A stretch of 64,000 nucleotides of DNA. Source: Nereocystis luetkeana (Eukaryota > Sar > Phaeophyceae > Laminariales > Laminariaceae). The position numbers and the translations under genes were made by a program. The notes under the pieces are model-generated. The model was not told where the DNA came from and did no database searches. It saw only the letters and a program-made list of their open reading frames with translations. The stretch lies in assembly GCA_031213475.1 (NCBI GenBank), contig JARUPZ010000021.1, positions 8,067,420 to 8,131,419 of the forward strand, read 5' to 3'. Positions 34,554 to 46,556 of the stretch are shown here, piece by piece (the stretch's first letter is position 1; each line of letters begins with the position of its first letter).

Positions 34554-34857
34554 TTTTCCAGCCGAACTCGTAGGAGGTTTTACCTTCGGCGATATTTGGA
34601 CTAGCCGCGGTCACAGGTGGTGTCGTCCCTTCTCCCCCCCGGTGTCTTTACCTTTTTTTTTTGTCGCGCATAGGATTCAGCCTTCCCACTGCTCGTCGAT
34701 TTTCATCGAATGTAGCTAACTCACGCTCTCGCGCTTTCCGCCAATCAATTTATTTATGTAAGAAAAAGTCCCTACGAGCATGCACTCGGTGGGACTTGAA
34801 CCCACGAACTTAAACTTGATAGGCACGCAGGCCACCTACCAAGCCACCGGGGACGCC
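34554..34857 (-). mobile_element. tRNA-headed SINE, family 1
   Basis: The clearest head. On the minus strand it reads GGCGTCCCCGGTGGCTTGG, A-box GGCTTGGTAGGTGG and B-box GGGTTCAAGTCCC, 73 bases of tRNA-like layout, then the family body. An (AGT)n microsatellite begins 17 bases past its 5' end. Confidence 0.8.
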
Positions 34858-34873
34858 GATATAGCTCTTAATA

Positions 34874-34880
34874 ATAGTAG

Positions 34881-34913
<33 letters not shown>

Positions 34914-34914
34914 C

Positions 34915-34949
<35 letters not shown>

Positions 34950-34951
34950 AA

Positions 34952-35004
<53 letters not shown>
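34874..35004 (+). repeat. (AGT)n microsatellite, about 130 bases
   Basis: Long AGT run with a few AGA and AGC interruptions. The Ser, Thr, Leu and Tyr homopolymer frames here are artefacts of it. Confidence 0.97.
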
Positions 35005-35005
<1 letters not shown>

Positions 35006-36723
35006 ATCGACAGGACTGAGCGAACAACGCGTGTTTTCACGATTATTTTTCATCTACTCTTGGATCAACTATGCTACAGCAGTTAGTTGCTGAACATCCG
35101 AACACCATGATTGTACAGTACGCGACATCCCTCAAGAACTTCATATTTTCACTCAGTCCCGCGTCGTGTTTCCTCTACAATTTCAGCAGAAATGCTTAAA
35201 GCCAAATTCTTATTGGGAGGAGAGGTGCAAAGCGCCAATTTCTTAAGTAAGTGTAAAATTCTTGTTTTGCAAAGCAAGGCGTTCAATGCGACCTTCGTTT
35301 TGCTTGGGCGGTAACCAAGAATGTTTTTTTCTCCACACCAGGGCATCGATCACTCATAATGTACCGGATATTTATTACGAACGATGCTCTTCAGGACTGC
35401 AGGCATCAAAGTTCATCTTGGCTACCTTCAACGACTCTGCTGTAGCACGACTCGTACATGCTGGTAGGGGTTATGGTCACTCAATCGATCTGGTCTGCCT
35501 ACGTTACGCACGTTGGGCGTCGATGCTCCCCCCCTGCTTCTAATTGCCGTTTTTTCTCCGCCTGCTTGTGAATCTCCCAGCTGACTGTTGTTGTTCTGCC
35601 CACCTACTCCGACTACCCCCTCTGTCTCCTCTTCGTCGTTACCCTCTAGTAAAAACCACGCACCCACCACCGCACTTGTTTCCGTGCCGTATGATATGCA
35701 CATAACGGTAGCTTCATGCTCCGCACGCTTTGGCCTTCTTCAAGATGCACACGGTAGTCGTGCACTTCTTTTCGTGCGCTCCTGACTCTGTGCGAGTGAT
35801 CAGGCCATCAAACCACCCCATGAATAGTCTCACTAACGCACCACGTTTCACTAAAGATTTGTCTAGAGCAGGTGGTCTCGACTCTTGAAGACGAAACCCA
35901 TCCGGAATAACCATCTCGATTGCCTCTTCCTACCGTGACATGTCGTCTTTGTCGTCCAGCAGAGTCAGCGGTTATTTACCGTTGTCAGAGACATCTATCT
36001 GCGTGTCAGACGATGCATGCAGTACAGGACACCACCCACCACCGACCGCACTGTTTCCATTCGCATCGAAAAAGAAAAAGAAGAAATGGTGTTGCAATAT
36101 AATTTTTTGCATGCTTGCAGAGGGAAAAGGACTTTGTTTGTTGAACCAAAACAAAAAATATAAAAACCGTCACAAGTGAGGACGGTTTAGAAGCAAAGGC
36201 AGTCCGTGGCGGGGGGCCTGAGGTGGCCTTGGGGCATGTTTGGGCAGATTCTTTTTTTTCAGGAGTGCAGTGCATTCAGCCAGGTTCTTGCCTGCCGACC
36301 GCCTTGCACTTCCCAGATTCTAGTTATTATTTCCTCCTCGAGTCCAGCACATACGCTTACGTACCTGTAAATTCTTTAATTTCCGAAAATCTCAGCCTGA
36401 CATTCTTAACTGCCAGATTATTTAGTGGTGTCGCGTACTGTATCTCGAGAACTTCCGTTAGTTGTAGACGCCTATAATTTTTTAAGGGGATTGCTCCCCA
36501 TCGGTTGGTTTGAAATCCCGAGGTATATACATTATAGGCCAGGACTGATAGACTAGGTTACACTACAAATAGATGTCCCAAATTCGTGTTTTTTTTGCCT
36601 GTATCTTGATAACATTTACGAAATATAAACATCAGAAACTCCGCCAGGCTGGCATTGTTTTTCACGCGTTCAAACCAGCCTGGATATATATATATATTAT
36701 ATATATGATATATGACACTATTA
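35005..36723. other. No recognisable gene; AT-rich end
   Basis: Minus frames at 35,714-35,914 and 35,428-35,703 have a protein-like look (LVKRGALVRLFMGWFDGLI) but no partner motifs. An AT dinucleotide run lies at 36,683-36,716. Confidence 0.3.
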
Positions 36724-36822
36724 CGGGGGGGCATAGATAATAGGACCAAGTATTGTAAGTAAAAATGGCTAAATATATAGGTGTTTATGTGTACCATAGG
36801 TCCTAGTAACTATGGTCCCCCG
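36724..36822 (+). mobile_element. MITE, CGGGGGACC family
   Basis: A 99-base member with slightly diverged left end (CGGGGGGGCATAGATAATAG) and a standard right end, flanked by TA on both sides. It lies just downstream of an AT dinucleotide run. Confidence 0.83.
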
Positions 36823-38337
36823 TAATACCTGGCAAATGTTCCGTTCAGGAAAAACGACTCGGGAAGATACACACTACATAGTTTATGGGCGATCAGGAGG
36901 CAACACAATCGGAACATGATACAAATATCTGACGCATCACTCTCCGCTACTCGTCGGTCGGGCTGTGAGTCGGCACTCTTAAAAGAAATGGGCACCAGAC
37001 GGCGTTTTCAAAACATCAGAACCGGATGGAAGGCGTTTTTCTTAATTAAAGCAAGTAAGTGGTCTGACTAGTTTTTGTTCCGCCGATTTAAACTATTTGA
37101 CCTGAAACCCGTTGTGCCGGGTTTGAGGTCGTCGACTATCCATAAAGTTTCGAACCTGGTTGGTTGGTGTTCATTAATTGACTATTAATAGCACCTTGTT
37201 GTGGTGTAGTACTCAAAAGCGCGTGTTCGGTTCCGTTCCCAAGCAAGGCGTCGCTTTGATATTCCCACGCGTATTGATATTGATCAGCTGGATCATTATC
37301 ATGTCATTAGGTAGCGTAGACGACGTTGCTGTCAGACGTTTTTGGCTGACTCTTATGAGAGCCGAAATCGGGAGACAGGACAGGATTTCCCTTTATTTAC
37401 GGTGTTGAAACCCATACCCATGGCAGATATTGTTTGGTACCTGGTGTGCCACAGCACTAAAAAAAAAACGCGCTCTCTACTCACAACACCTACCACCGCC
37501 GACGATTCCTCGCCTCACGGGGCACGAGATGACGTCAACCCTTCAAGGCTGCAAGCTCCACGGCTCTGGGAGTGTTCGCTACCAATTTTGAGGGACGTTG
37601 ATGCTGTGTGGCCGGGGTTTTCGCTCCAGACGTGACAGCCTGACCCATTTCTGGGTTTTTTTCAGACCTCCCAGTTCCGTCCGAAACACAGACGACCAGA
37701 AATAAATGGGTCAAGCTCCGATATCTTGACCGACAAGTCAAGCCAAACACCTCAACATTGATAGCGAACACTCTCAAAGCAGTGGAGCACACGACCTCGA
37801 AGGTTTGACGTCATTTTGTTCCCTGTGCTCTAAAGAATCGGGGGGGGGGGGCGGCGGCGGCTAGTTCTGTGCGTTGAAAGCCCTGGTTCGTATTTTTGAG
37901 CAGTGATCGGAAATGGCCCATACCTACCGACGGCACCACCCATGATGGACAGAAACATCGAAGACGAATACATGATAACGAATCAAGAGGCGGAAATAAA
38001 AAGTCTTGACCCCCCGTAGATGTGACAGACAATAGAGAACAAGCCAAAGAAACAATACCACGCTTAATGATAAAAGTACGTAAAAACAGAGCAAGAAGAG
38101 TATTATACCCGAAAAGAAAAAAAAACAGGGAAAAAAATAAACACAGCAGAAAATATATGTACCTCCCTCACAGCCGCAGAAGTTTGTGGTACTAATGGCA
38201 TAGACAACTTCTACCTAACAAGAAAAAAAGGAGTAGTCGGTCTGGTACGTTGCTACCCGCGGTCGGCCACTTTATTCCAGTTTTTGTCAACCGTGCCCCG
38301 CTCCCCGAGGGGGTGCGCCAGACAATCCAAACTATTA
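36823..38337. other. No recognisable gene
   Basis: Short ORFs only, with a poly-G run near 37,841-37,850. Confidence 0.5.
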
Positions 38338-38436
38338 CGGGGGGGCATGGTTAACGGGACCAAATATTGTTAGTAAAAAAGGTTAAACATATAGGTTTTT
38401 ATCTATACCATAGGTCCTGTTAACTATGGTCCCCCG
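38338..38436 (+). mobile_element. MITE, CGGGGGACC family
   Basis: A 99-base member flanked by TA on both sides. It shares the diverged left end (CGGGGGGGCATGG) with the copy at 36,724, so those two probably form one subfamily. Confidence 0.85.
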
Positions 38437-39654
38437 TAAAAAACAAAGCAGACACGTCACCCAACCCCGAAATGAGACTTTTTTCAAAGGGACCAAAAGG
38501 ACGAAATGCATTTATTCGAAATACAACACTGCACGTAGGATCAAAGCGCCAAAAATAAGACAAGATAAGAAAGATCACGTTCGAATCAGCTGCGACGGTT
38601 GGCGGTACACGTGGCATAAATATACCAGGTATATTTTTGTTCCAGCTACTATATAGTCTGCCGGGTGCCTTGTTATCCTTTTTCTGCCGATACCTTCCTA
38701 ATTTCGTCCACCGCGATTTCCTCTTAACCCCACCTGCTGCTCCCCTGCCCCCAATTCCGTGGTCGGTTTTTCTTCTCTTGCTGATTCCGCCCCGTCCGCC
38801 ATTCCCTTGGGTAGCACGCACAATGGATGCATTGCGCTCCCGACTCTGTTTTACCTCGTCCTCGTGCCACTTTACCCTGAACCGTTCGGCTGCTTTGAGG
38901 ACCACCCCGTACCACTTGCCCGCAGTATTGCTGCAGTAGACCACAGCGTGATCTTAGCCACAAACACCGAGAGGGAGTGTTCGATTAATCCGTCGGTGGC
39001 TCGTAGGTAACAAGGTCACCTCGAAGTAGACCGAACGAGACAGACGGTGAATGCGCGAATGAGAGCGATAGTTGACGGGACTGGACCAGGGTCCAACCCT
39101 ACCATTCAGAGAAAACAAATGTTGCCTGTGAGTATTTGCTTCGTCAGCGGCGCTCACGAGGCCGCCCGCCAAGCCTTCTTGTACATATTATAGTGCTATG
39201 TACCGGGTATATCATGTTACGTCGCCGCAATGTGCGCGTTGTTTGTTTTTCATACCCAGCGACTTCAATCAGTTTGCCTAGGGTTCATCGTGATTATTTA
39301 TCCTAGGGATATACGTACAATCACAGACTTTGAGTCAGACAAACCCCACAATGAATGCCACATATTCAAGGGTATAAAAGGAGGTTAAGTGCCAACGCAC
39401 CTTGTACGAGAACGCAGCAAAACAAGCCAGACGAAGCCATATTAACAGCAATGCATTCAAATAATATATACCTGCCCTGGTGATCCGTTAAGACCAATGG
39501 GAATCCCGATGGCCGAAATAACGTGCTAGTCGGGGATGTCACGTTAAGTGGAATCTCTCCGGTTTCGCCCGAGGTCGACTTGAAACTGATATTTCTTCGC
39601 TGAATCTTTCCCTGTGAAAGCAGCTCGTGGGAACACAGAACATACCCACGGGTA
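38437..39654. other. No clear gene; minus-strand open frame and isolated TATA box
   Basis: A minus frame at 38,420-38,944 (174 codons) has a basic stretch and KWYGVVLKAAERFRVKWHEDE, which loosely recalls small reader domains. It is not assigned. TACCAGGTA lies at 38,623-38,631. Confidence 0.25.
39373..39380 (+). promoter_or_regulatory. Isolated TATA-like box
   Basis: TATAAAAG at 39,373 in GC-mixed context. No ORF of note follows within 100 bases. Confidence 0.2.
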
Positions 39655-39945
39655 GACATCCCTGGTTGCTTGATAGGTGGTCCTCGTGTCCATAAAATCA
39701 CGTACGTGCGTGCTATTTCCGCCGAGTGCACATACGCTTGCGTTGAGAGTTTTATATTGCAAGAAAAAACGTTCCAGCAGAAAGCGCGGGAGCGTGAGTT
39801 GGCAAATTCCGATGAAAATCATCCAGCAGTGGGAATGAATGCATTTTATGCGCGATAAATAGGAAGACACGTGCCGGGCCGGCGTAACAGGAGAGGGGGG
39901 GTGGGGGGGGGGGGGGGGCACCTGTAGCCAAGGCTTGTTCAGAAG
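39655..39945 (+). mobile_element. tRNA-headed SINE, family 1, eroded head
   Basis: A-box-like GGTTGCTTGATAGGTGG at 39,664 is kept, and the B box is eroded. The body with GCGGGAGCGTGA, GATGAAAATCATCCAGCAG and CACCTGTAGCCAAGGC matches the family. A poly-G run at 39,895-39,918 lies inside. Confidence 0.65.
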
Positions 39946-40159
39946 CTGGGAAGCAAACAAAACAGTAGACAGAGAGTTCCCGAGTACGGCTCTTATACGC
40001 GTATACCCCATACCAGGTATTCGTTAGCACCGCCGTAGTCAGGTTGCACCGAAGGCAACTTCTCGGCTACGTCGGTTGTGTATGCGGTGACAAGGCAACC
40101 AGGGGTCGGGACCGCTCCGCTTCTGGTCTTTCGCCGGTTCAGGGTAGTAGGCAACCCCC

Positions 40160-40232
40160 ATACTGGGAATGTCCTTGGGATTCGAACCCACGAGCATGCA
40201 TACATGACACCCTGAACGCCAGGCTCATGGCC
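40160..40232 (-). mobile_element. tRNA-like segment, probable SINE head of another family
   Basis: On the minus strand, GAGCCTGGCGTTCAGGGTG resembles an A box and GTGGGTTCGAATCCC is a good B box about 35 bases later. No acceptor stem closes, so it is not a tRNA gene. Confidence 0.4.
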
Positions 40233-41201
40233 ATATTGATGTTTCTGTTCTCTTCTTCTCCTAGGACCTGCGGTACAGAGTTTTTTACCGACAGCTGCAC
40301 ACTCTGAGCTCTGAACAAAGACAACGGCAATACCCACCGCAATAATAGCAACATGTTAATATGCTAGTATGGTGCGATGGGATTGTCCTTTATTGCCGTC
40401 CGACGACGATGTGGGCGTACCCACTCATTGTTTAAGATTGTTTCTCCGGTATTGTCTATCGATAGCTGCTGTTCTCCGACGTCATGTTCGGGCGGCAATC
40501 TGCAGTAGCTCCTCCGTAGACGCCATCGTCACCGGCATTGGCTAAGTATTTACGGGATACCTTCGCTTTCTATTGCGGTCGGCGATGGCTCTCGACACTC
40601 CATATATATGCTACCTACACAACCTATCATACGCAATGACCTCCAACGGACACAATGCACGATCAGTTGTTGTGTCTAGAGATTGGAGCTATTGCTCCAG
40701 TCGATCGCCGCACGCATACACACGGAGCTTGCAAAAGTGAATTTTGAGGCATTTTGTCGGTCTGAAAGCTTTTCTATATCATATTTTTCATGTATGTATA
40801 TTGTGCGTTTCGCGGAACCTCTGTCAGCCCTCGTCATGTGCATCCGTCCTGTGCTTTGGTCCACTCATAACTTCCAACGGAGACACGCCCGGCGTTATTT
40901 TCGCCTACCTTTTTGTATGAGCTATTGGCGTCCCCCGTGCACGTCCTACCCGTGCGTAAGCGGGGATAAAGGCCTTTCTTTGACAAAACAAAAACGCGTT
41001 TGGCGTACTGCGAGCATTGCATCGTGACGCATCTATCTGACGAAAGTGTATCCGTACACCCGGTTGTACCTTGTTTGAACTGGGATATCTTACGATTTTC
41101 CCAACATACCACTCTTCACTCTCCCATGTCGCACGTCTTCTTTGTCACTACTATCTGCCACCCAAATCTGTGGGGTACGTAGTAGGTTCTACAAGGAAAC
41201 C
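40233..41201. other. Upstream region of the cysteine-module gene
   Basis: No ORF is recognised and no TATA box is seen in the 200 bases before the ATG at 41,202. The last 100 bases are pyrimidine-rich. Confidence 0.4.
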
Positions 41202-44200
41202 ATGAAATTCGGATACGCGCTTCTGGGTCTGGTGGCGCTGACGTCGCTACATGTTTCGAGCGGTGAGCGCTCTTTCGAGGGGATTTGGAAGGTGTTTCCA
41301 AATCTCAAAAAGAAAAACCCTGGTGCATTTCCGCGGATCGCCGTTAACTGTCTTTGGAAGCTCTATCGAATGATCCCGTCATATTGCGAAGTATATTTGC
41401 TCGGGACGGTTGTCTGGTTTCTGACCAACCAGATGCTATGGCTCGACAACGCTTTGTGTTTTACATAATCGTTTGTTTAGGGTTAGACTATGACTGCGGT
41501 GACGGTGATAATGTAGTGTGAAATACCACCTGGTATTCATCGGATAGAGAGGCTACGTTCATCCCGGTGAGATTCTGACTACGGTGACGGCGATACAGTG
41601 AGGTGAACGAGTACCAGCTATTCGCAATTTTGAGAGACTACGAGCACGAACATTACCCTGGACCGTTGACATTCTATATGCATAACTTCACGTACGTGTG
41701 AGTTCTACCCGCCGGCGATTTTACAAGATCTATACGTCGTATATATTGAACGGATTTTGACACAAATATGCAGAAGACTGTCAAAAAAACAACGTGCATA
41801 CATGCGATACTATAACTATGAGTTCCCTTAAGGAGCGATGGAGCTTCAGACCACTTATTAATTTCAACGCCACACGCTAAAGACTCTTGAAAGTGGTCCA
41901 ACAACCAACGGTCATGGGCGTTTATTTTGAGGAAACCTGCGTACGATATCCCCTTCACCTGAACTCTACCTTTGTTTCCAGCGCGCCGGCGTTATACCCC
42001 GGGTGACGCGACAAAAACAAAAAACGGGGAATTCAGGCTCACTAACCGTCTTGGGCGAGCGTTCAGTCGTGCCAGGAGTATGACGGTGCGAGCGTGCTGC
42101 ACAACTCCTTGCACCGCAGTTCCGGTACAACCGTAGGTGTGTCATCCCTTACCCCAGCCGTGCCGAGTTGTTTAGCGTAGCTGATGCTGTGAGCGTCATT
42201 GGATTGGTTCGTGTTCGCCGCTCAAGTCCCGAAGGCATCGTCGACCGTCCCCACGCTCGCTGCTATGCAACCTTGTTTTGTGCTGAAGGTCAATGCAGTA
42301 ACGGCCTTGCGGGAGTACAGAACGACAACATCTGCTGCGAGGAAGATTGCGGGACATGCGGAGGGAACGATTGCCAAAAGCGAGTCGGCGGAAATGTCAG
42401 TCGGTGTCTATGCTTCAAATTCTTGCTCTAGCCCGAGTTCAGACGCACGCCTTTCAGGGAGCATTGAATATGAGTGCCCCAACTAGAAACGAGGGTGACG
42501 GGGGGGGGGACACACTAGTATTTTGGTCGACTAGCGTGTGGAAAACATGCGTATGGGTACCTTACTCGCCTCTAACTCTAGCGCGTGATCTCCCTGACTT
42601 CGAAAACCGGGGGGAGGGGGGATTGATCAGCGTATGGCAGGCAGATGTATACCGCCCATCTCCCATCGACGTCTATTCCGGGGGACCCTAGTTAACAGGA
42701 CCTATGGTATACATAAAAAAACTATATATTTAACCATTTTTTCTAACAATATTTGGTCCTGTTAACTATGGCCCCCGTAATAGTCTGACCCAAACGTGCC
42801 TCACCCCGTTTCCTGTTGACAGATCGCCTGCTGCACGGGCCGAATTTACCACAGTGGCGAGATGTGCAGTGCCACAATGGCGGCTCCGTGCATCATCGAC
42901 GACGAGGGTGGGTCTTATGGCGTTCTATCTAGACCGAGGTTGGCTCTACCCGTAGTTACGTTTGCAGTTTTCGGGACTAGTGCTTGTGCTTGGCATTATT
43001 TTACGCAGGTCTCTATTGTTTCTGGTAGCATACCTACCTGAATGCTCCTCGAATGCTAGCGAACGATATTGGGGGAAAGTTTGTCTCGACGGACACAGTT
43101 GCTACTGTTATCGTCACGCCTTCTGTGGCGTGTAACGGGAAGGGTACAAATAATCCAGTTCTGAGGCACCGGCGGGTGGTCAATTCGCAACACCTACAGT
43201 TTCGGGTCAGGATCTACTGTTAAACCTATTCAGTCGACGCTGGCCGGAGCAAGCCCAGTTCGTTGGCAGTCTACCTCTCTCTGTCCAACAACTCGAGGCG
43301 GACGCGTTGAGCTATAAGACAGGGGTCGCATTATTTTGCCAAACTGTTTGGGGGTTCTGCATCCCGTCCTGTTCAGGTTAGAGAAACAAATTGAATCATG
43401 CGACGATGAGGTAGGCGCTACAGGAGTAGCGAGCCAATCTATGACTATGACTAAGGGCACGCCTCAACAGAGTGTATACCCAGCTGCTTCGTGATTTCAT
43501 TTTTAGAATATAAATCAACAAGTGAATAATGCCTTGTCAATGACACTGTGTATCGGGTCGAGTTTGCATGTTGGCTCGATGCCGGTTTTTGAGTGAGGTA
43601 TGCCCTCTTTTGACGGGAGTAGCCTCAATGAGGATCGATCCACGCCTGCAACGGCATGCACCGGCTCGGCGCCAGCTCGTGCCTTGAGCGGTCTGATGTA
43701 GTGCCTCCGCATCTACGTTGTCATTTCGGTCCCCTTGCCCGCCTAGATAACCCAACTGAAGTGCCAGAACCTACGTGCAGCAACGGCTTGCCTGGTGTCC
43801 AAAACGACCGCTTCTGCTGCGAGGCTCAGTGCGGGGCTTGCGGGGGATACAATTGCAAAAGACGCCCCGGTGGCGAGGTACGTTGGGGTCTGTGGTTCAC
43901 CTCTCTTGTCTTCGGTCGCGTAGTCTTTTAGCTGAGCCTACAGCGTAGCTTGTCCCCGACCTCGCAAACGGGGGCTGGTTTGATGGCTCCGAACAACAGA
44001 GCAGCTAGCGGCTGGCGGGAACAGGTACCCTGCGCAGCCCCACTACACCGGCGGGTCCGACAAACAGTACCAGAGCTGAATACGCGTTTGATATCACTGT
44101 ATGATCGATTCACATTGCATCAGAGGCGAAGAGTTTTATCTATAACTATACTTGGCGCCGTCGAGCTCGGGTTTGATTGGGGTTTCTTTCGTGGCCTGGT

Positions 44201-46556
44201 TTGTGACCACGGCCTGACACGTGCTGCAATACTACGGTAGGGATGCAGCTACAACTTCGGACGCTTCGGATCGGAGGCGCTGTATACCCTCCTACCAAGC
44301 GCGGGTTCGTGGAACGGTGTGCGCTGAACCTGATGTGCAATGCGATCGCCCACGAAGCTCCTTCTATCTCGACTTTGTTGGTGGGAAACGCAACGATGTG
44401 GGATAGTTCTTTTGTTGAAAACCCCTTAACATCTTTAAATAGTTTTCCTCAAAAGTGCTCTGACCCTTGTCGTCACACCCGCCGGCTATATTTCGGGGCC
44501 ATGAGCTATTGTGACAACTTATAAATCGTCAAGATATTCGTCGCGTCCACATTTTCCCTCAACCACAACAGTGATGATTGCGTTGTCGCTCCTCTTTAAC
44601 AAAACATACCCGGCGCTCTTTCCGGTAACCAGGACTCCTGCTGCGTGCAAGTCATCAGGAATAGTCGCGCGATGTGCAGCACCACGTTGTCGGCACCGTG
44701 CATCATCGATGACGAGGGTGCGTTGTGCAAACGCTAGCGAAACCAGCACTCACTGCGATCTGGCTTGGTTCGTCTACATTTTTTCTTCTGACATACCTGG
44801 TATTTACATGTGTGCTACGTCGGCCTTTCGCTGTTCACGGCTCTTCGCTGTATGCGGCAAGCGTGATTGCATTCACGTAATGAGTGCTGGCAAGCAGTAC
44901 GAAAGAGGCGTTCAGTTCGGGTTAAATGCTCGTATTTGCCGTCATTGCGCTTCCGGTGGTGGAGTACTGAGGGAGGTGACAGGGTTCCGGGACTGAGGCA
45001 CCACAAGGCGAACTATTGACTACAGTAGAACATGTTTCGCACCGTTTCCATTCGTACCCTCACGGAGGTTCGTTCGCATGTTGGAGGTGTAGGACCGAAG
45101 TGCTGGAATAAAACGTCAAGCAATGATACTATAGCTGAAGCAATCATTCGCGAGATATCCACAGCAGTATGTAGGACGTGTTCGTAGTGCTCTCATAGTC
45201 TCAAGAGTCCCACCTCCAGTCCGCTTACGATAGAAGAGCTGATTTTCTAGGTGGTAGGTGTTGTTGCGCCCACGTTGGTGCCGTACTGGACCTGACGGTT
45301 GCGACTCTGCATCTTTGACTGCGGCCGTTATGCTCGCCTTGAACCCTCGACAAAAAAACGGAAGTTCCCAAGGTTTGCAGCAACGGTGTGCCTGGCGTAG
45401 AGGGAGACGGCACCTGCTGCGAGGCGAAGTGCGGGACATGCGGAGGAAGGGGTTGTGCCCCTCGGCCTGGTGGCAAGGTTCGTTGGTATACGGTGTCGCC
45501 TGTCGCCCTTCACTCGTGCTGCCTTGGAATTACTATGTATTGTATATAAACAGTACTGGTACCGGGTAAAGCAGTTACTGCTGCAAATTTGTACCTGATT
45601 TGGTATTGGGTGGTGTGTGTTCTACAGACAGACATAGATACATAATCGGCAAGCAAAAAACACTTCATTTTGATATATTTTCTGTGGTCTACTGTAGAAT
45701 TAGCAGCGGCTCTGACTGTAGTTTTTTCTTCTCCCTTCGGATGTGACAATACGAGTAGCACTTTTTCAGAAAGGTATCACGGACTGGCGGGGTTCTTCGA
45801 ACGAGGACTAATCCAATAATACCGCTGGAACACCATTCGAAGTTATATACCTGGTACAGCGTTTTCAGTATATTCCTAGGTCGTGAGGGTGCTCAGCGGA
45901 TCGCCCTCTGGTTTGCCGTCTAACCGAGGCTTTGAAAAAGAAATGGGGCTCTTCAAGTAAAGAGCCTCAGAAACGATTGATGCACCCTTTCCACACCGTG
46001 TCATGCGTTTCGGCTTTGGCTGGCGTTTCTTAGGAGGATTATTTTTTTGAGTTCCTCTACCTCGAAAACGGGAGAGGTCTCGGACGACCATTTCCGACAA
46101 TGCCACGGTATGAAGGTTGCACGGTTGAGCCCAGACATTCCCCACTGAATATTACAAAGGGTCCCCAACCCTTGCATCTGAGGAACCGTGTACCCGACCG
46201 TTGTATCTCTACATCCGATGTGCATTTGACGTTTGACTTTTTTGTTCGGTACCTCACACATGGAACTATAAGTGAGCTCGGCTAACACTTTGGTTTCAGG
46301 TCGGTTGTTAGGTGAGGTGCACGGCAGTGAAACCCCTCATGCGAAAGGACCTCAGAAACGTTATAGGTTGTTGGCCCCTATTGTGAAACGCCTCCTCTGC
46401 CGGGACGACGCATGCTGCTTGGCCCTCATTGCCTGGTCCAACTGAACAAACATTCTACGCCCCTACTCCGTTTTGTAGGATTCCTGCTGCACCGGCCAAA
46501 TCCAAGACAGCGGCATTTACTGCGACGACACCCCGGTGGCGCCTTGCATCATCTAG
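41202..46556 (+). CDS. Secreted cysteine-module repeat protein, 7 exons, 212 aa
   Basis: Exons: 41202-41262, 42289-42395, 42823-42907, 43768-43877, 44633-44717, 45365-45477, 46479-46556 (stop TAG). All introns are GT-AG. Exon 1 encodes a signal peptide (MKFGYALLGLVALTSLHVSS). The rest is three A+B pairs. A exons (35-37 aa) read CSNGxxGV, then CC, CGxCGG, C and a Gly-Gly end. B exons (about 28 aa) begin xxCC and end APCIIDDE. Each pair has 10 cysteines, 30 in all, an even number that suits disulfide bonding outside the cell. Intron phase is 1 before every A exon and 0 before every B exon, so each pair is a symmetric 1-1 unit that can duplicate in frame. I recall similar modules from brown-algal and other stramenopile predicted proteins, but no function. 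Intron 2 holds a MITE. A cell-surface or wall role is inference. The frame stays open across all junctions. Confidence 0.85.
42679..42777 (-). mobile_element. MITE, CGGGGGACC family, in intron 2 of the cysteine-module gene
   Basis: A 99-base member in the same orientation as 30,813. It lies inside the 427-base intron between exons A1 and B1, about 45 bases before the acceptor at 42,821-42,822. The right flank is TA and the left is TC. Confidence 0.83.

Noticed and set aside
34836-35053. Long Ser, Thr, Leu and Tyr homopolymer ORFs
   Set aside because: They are the reading frames of the (AGT)n microsatellite.
35428-35914. Two minus-strand ORFs with a possible reader-domain look
   Set aside because: No second motif, no splice logic and no duplicate copy to test; left unannotated.
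40160-40232. tRNA gene on the minus strand
   Set aside because: A and B boxes are present but no acceptor or anticodon stem closes; more likely a SINE head.
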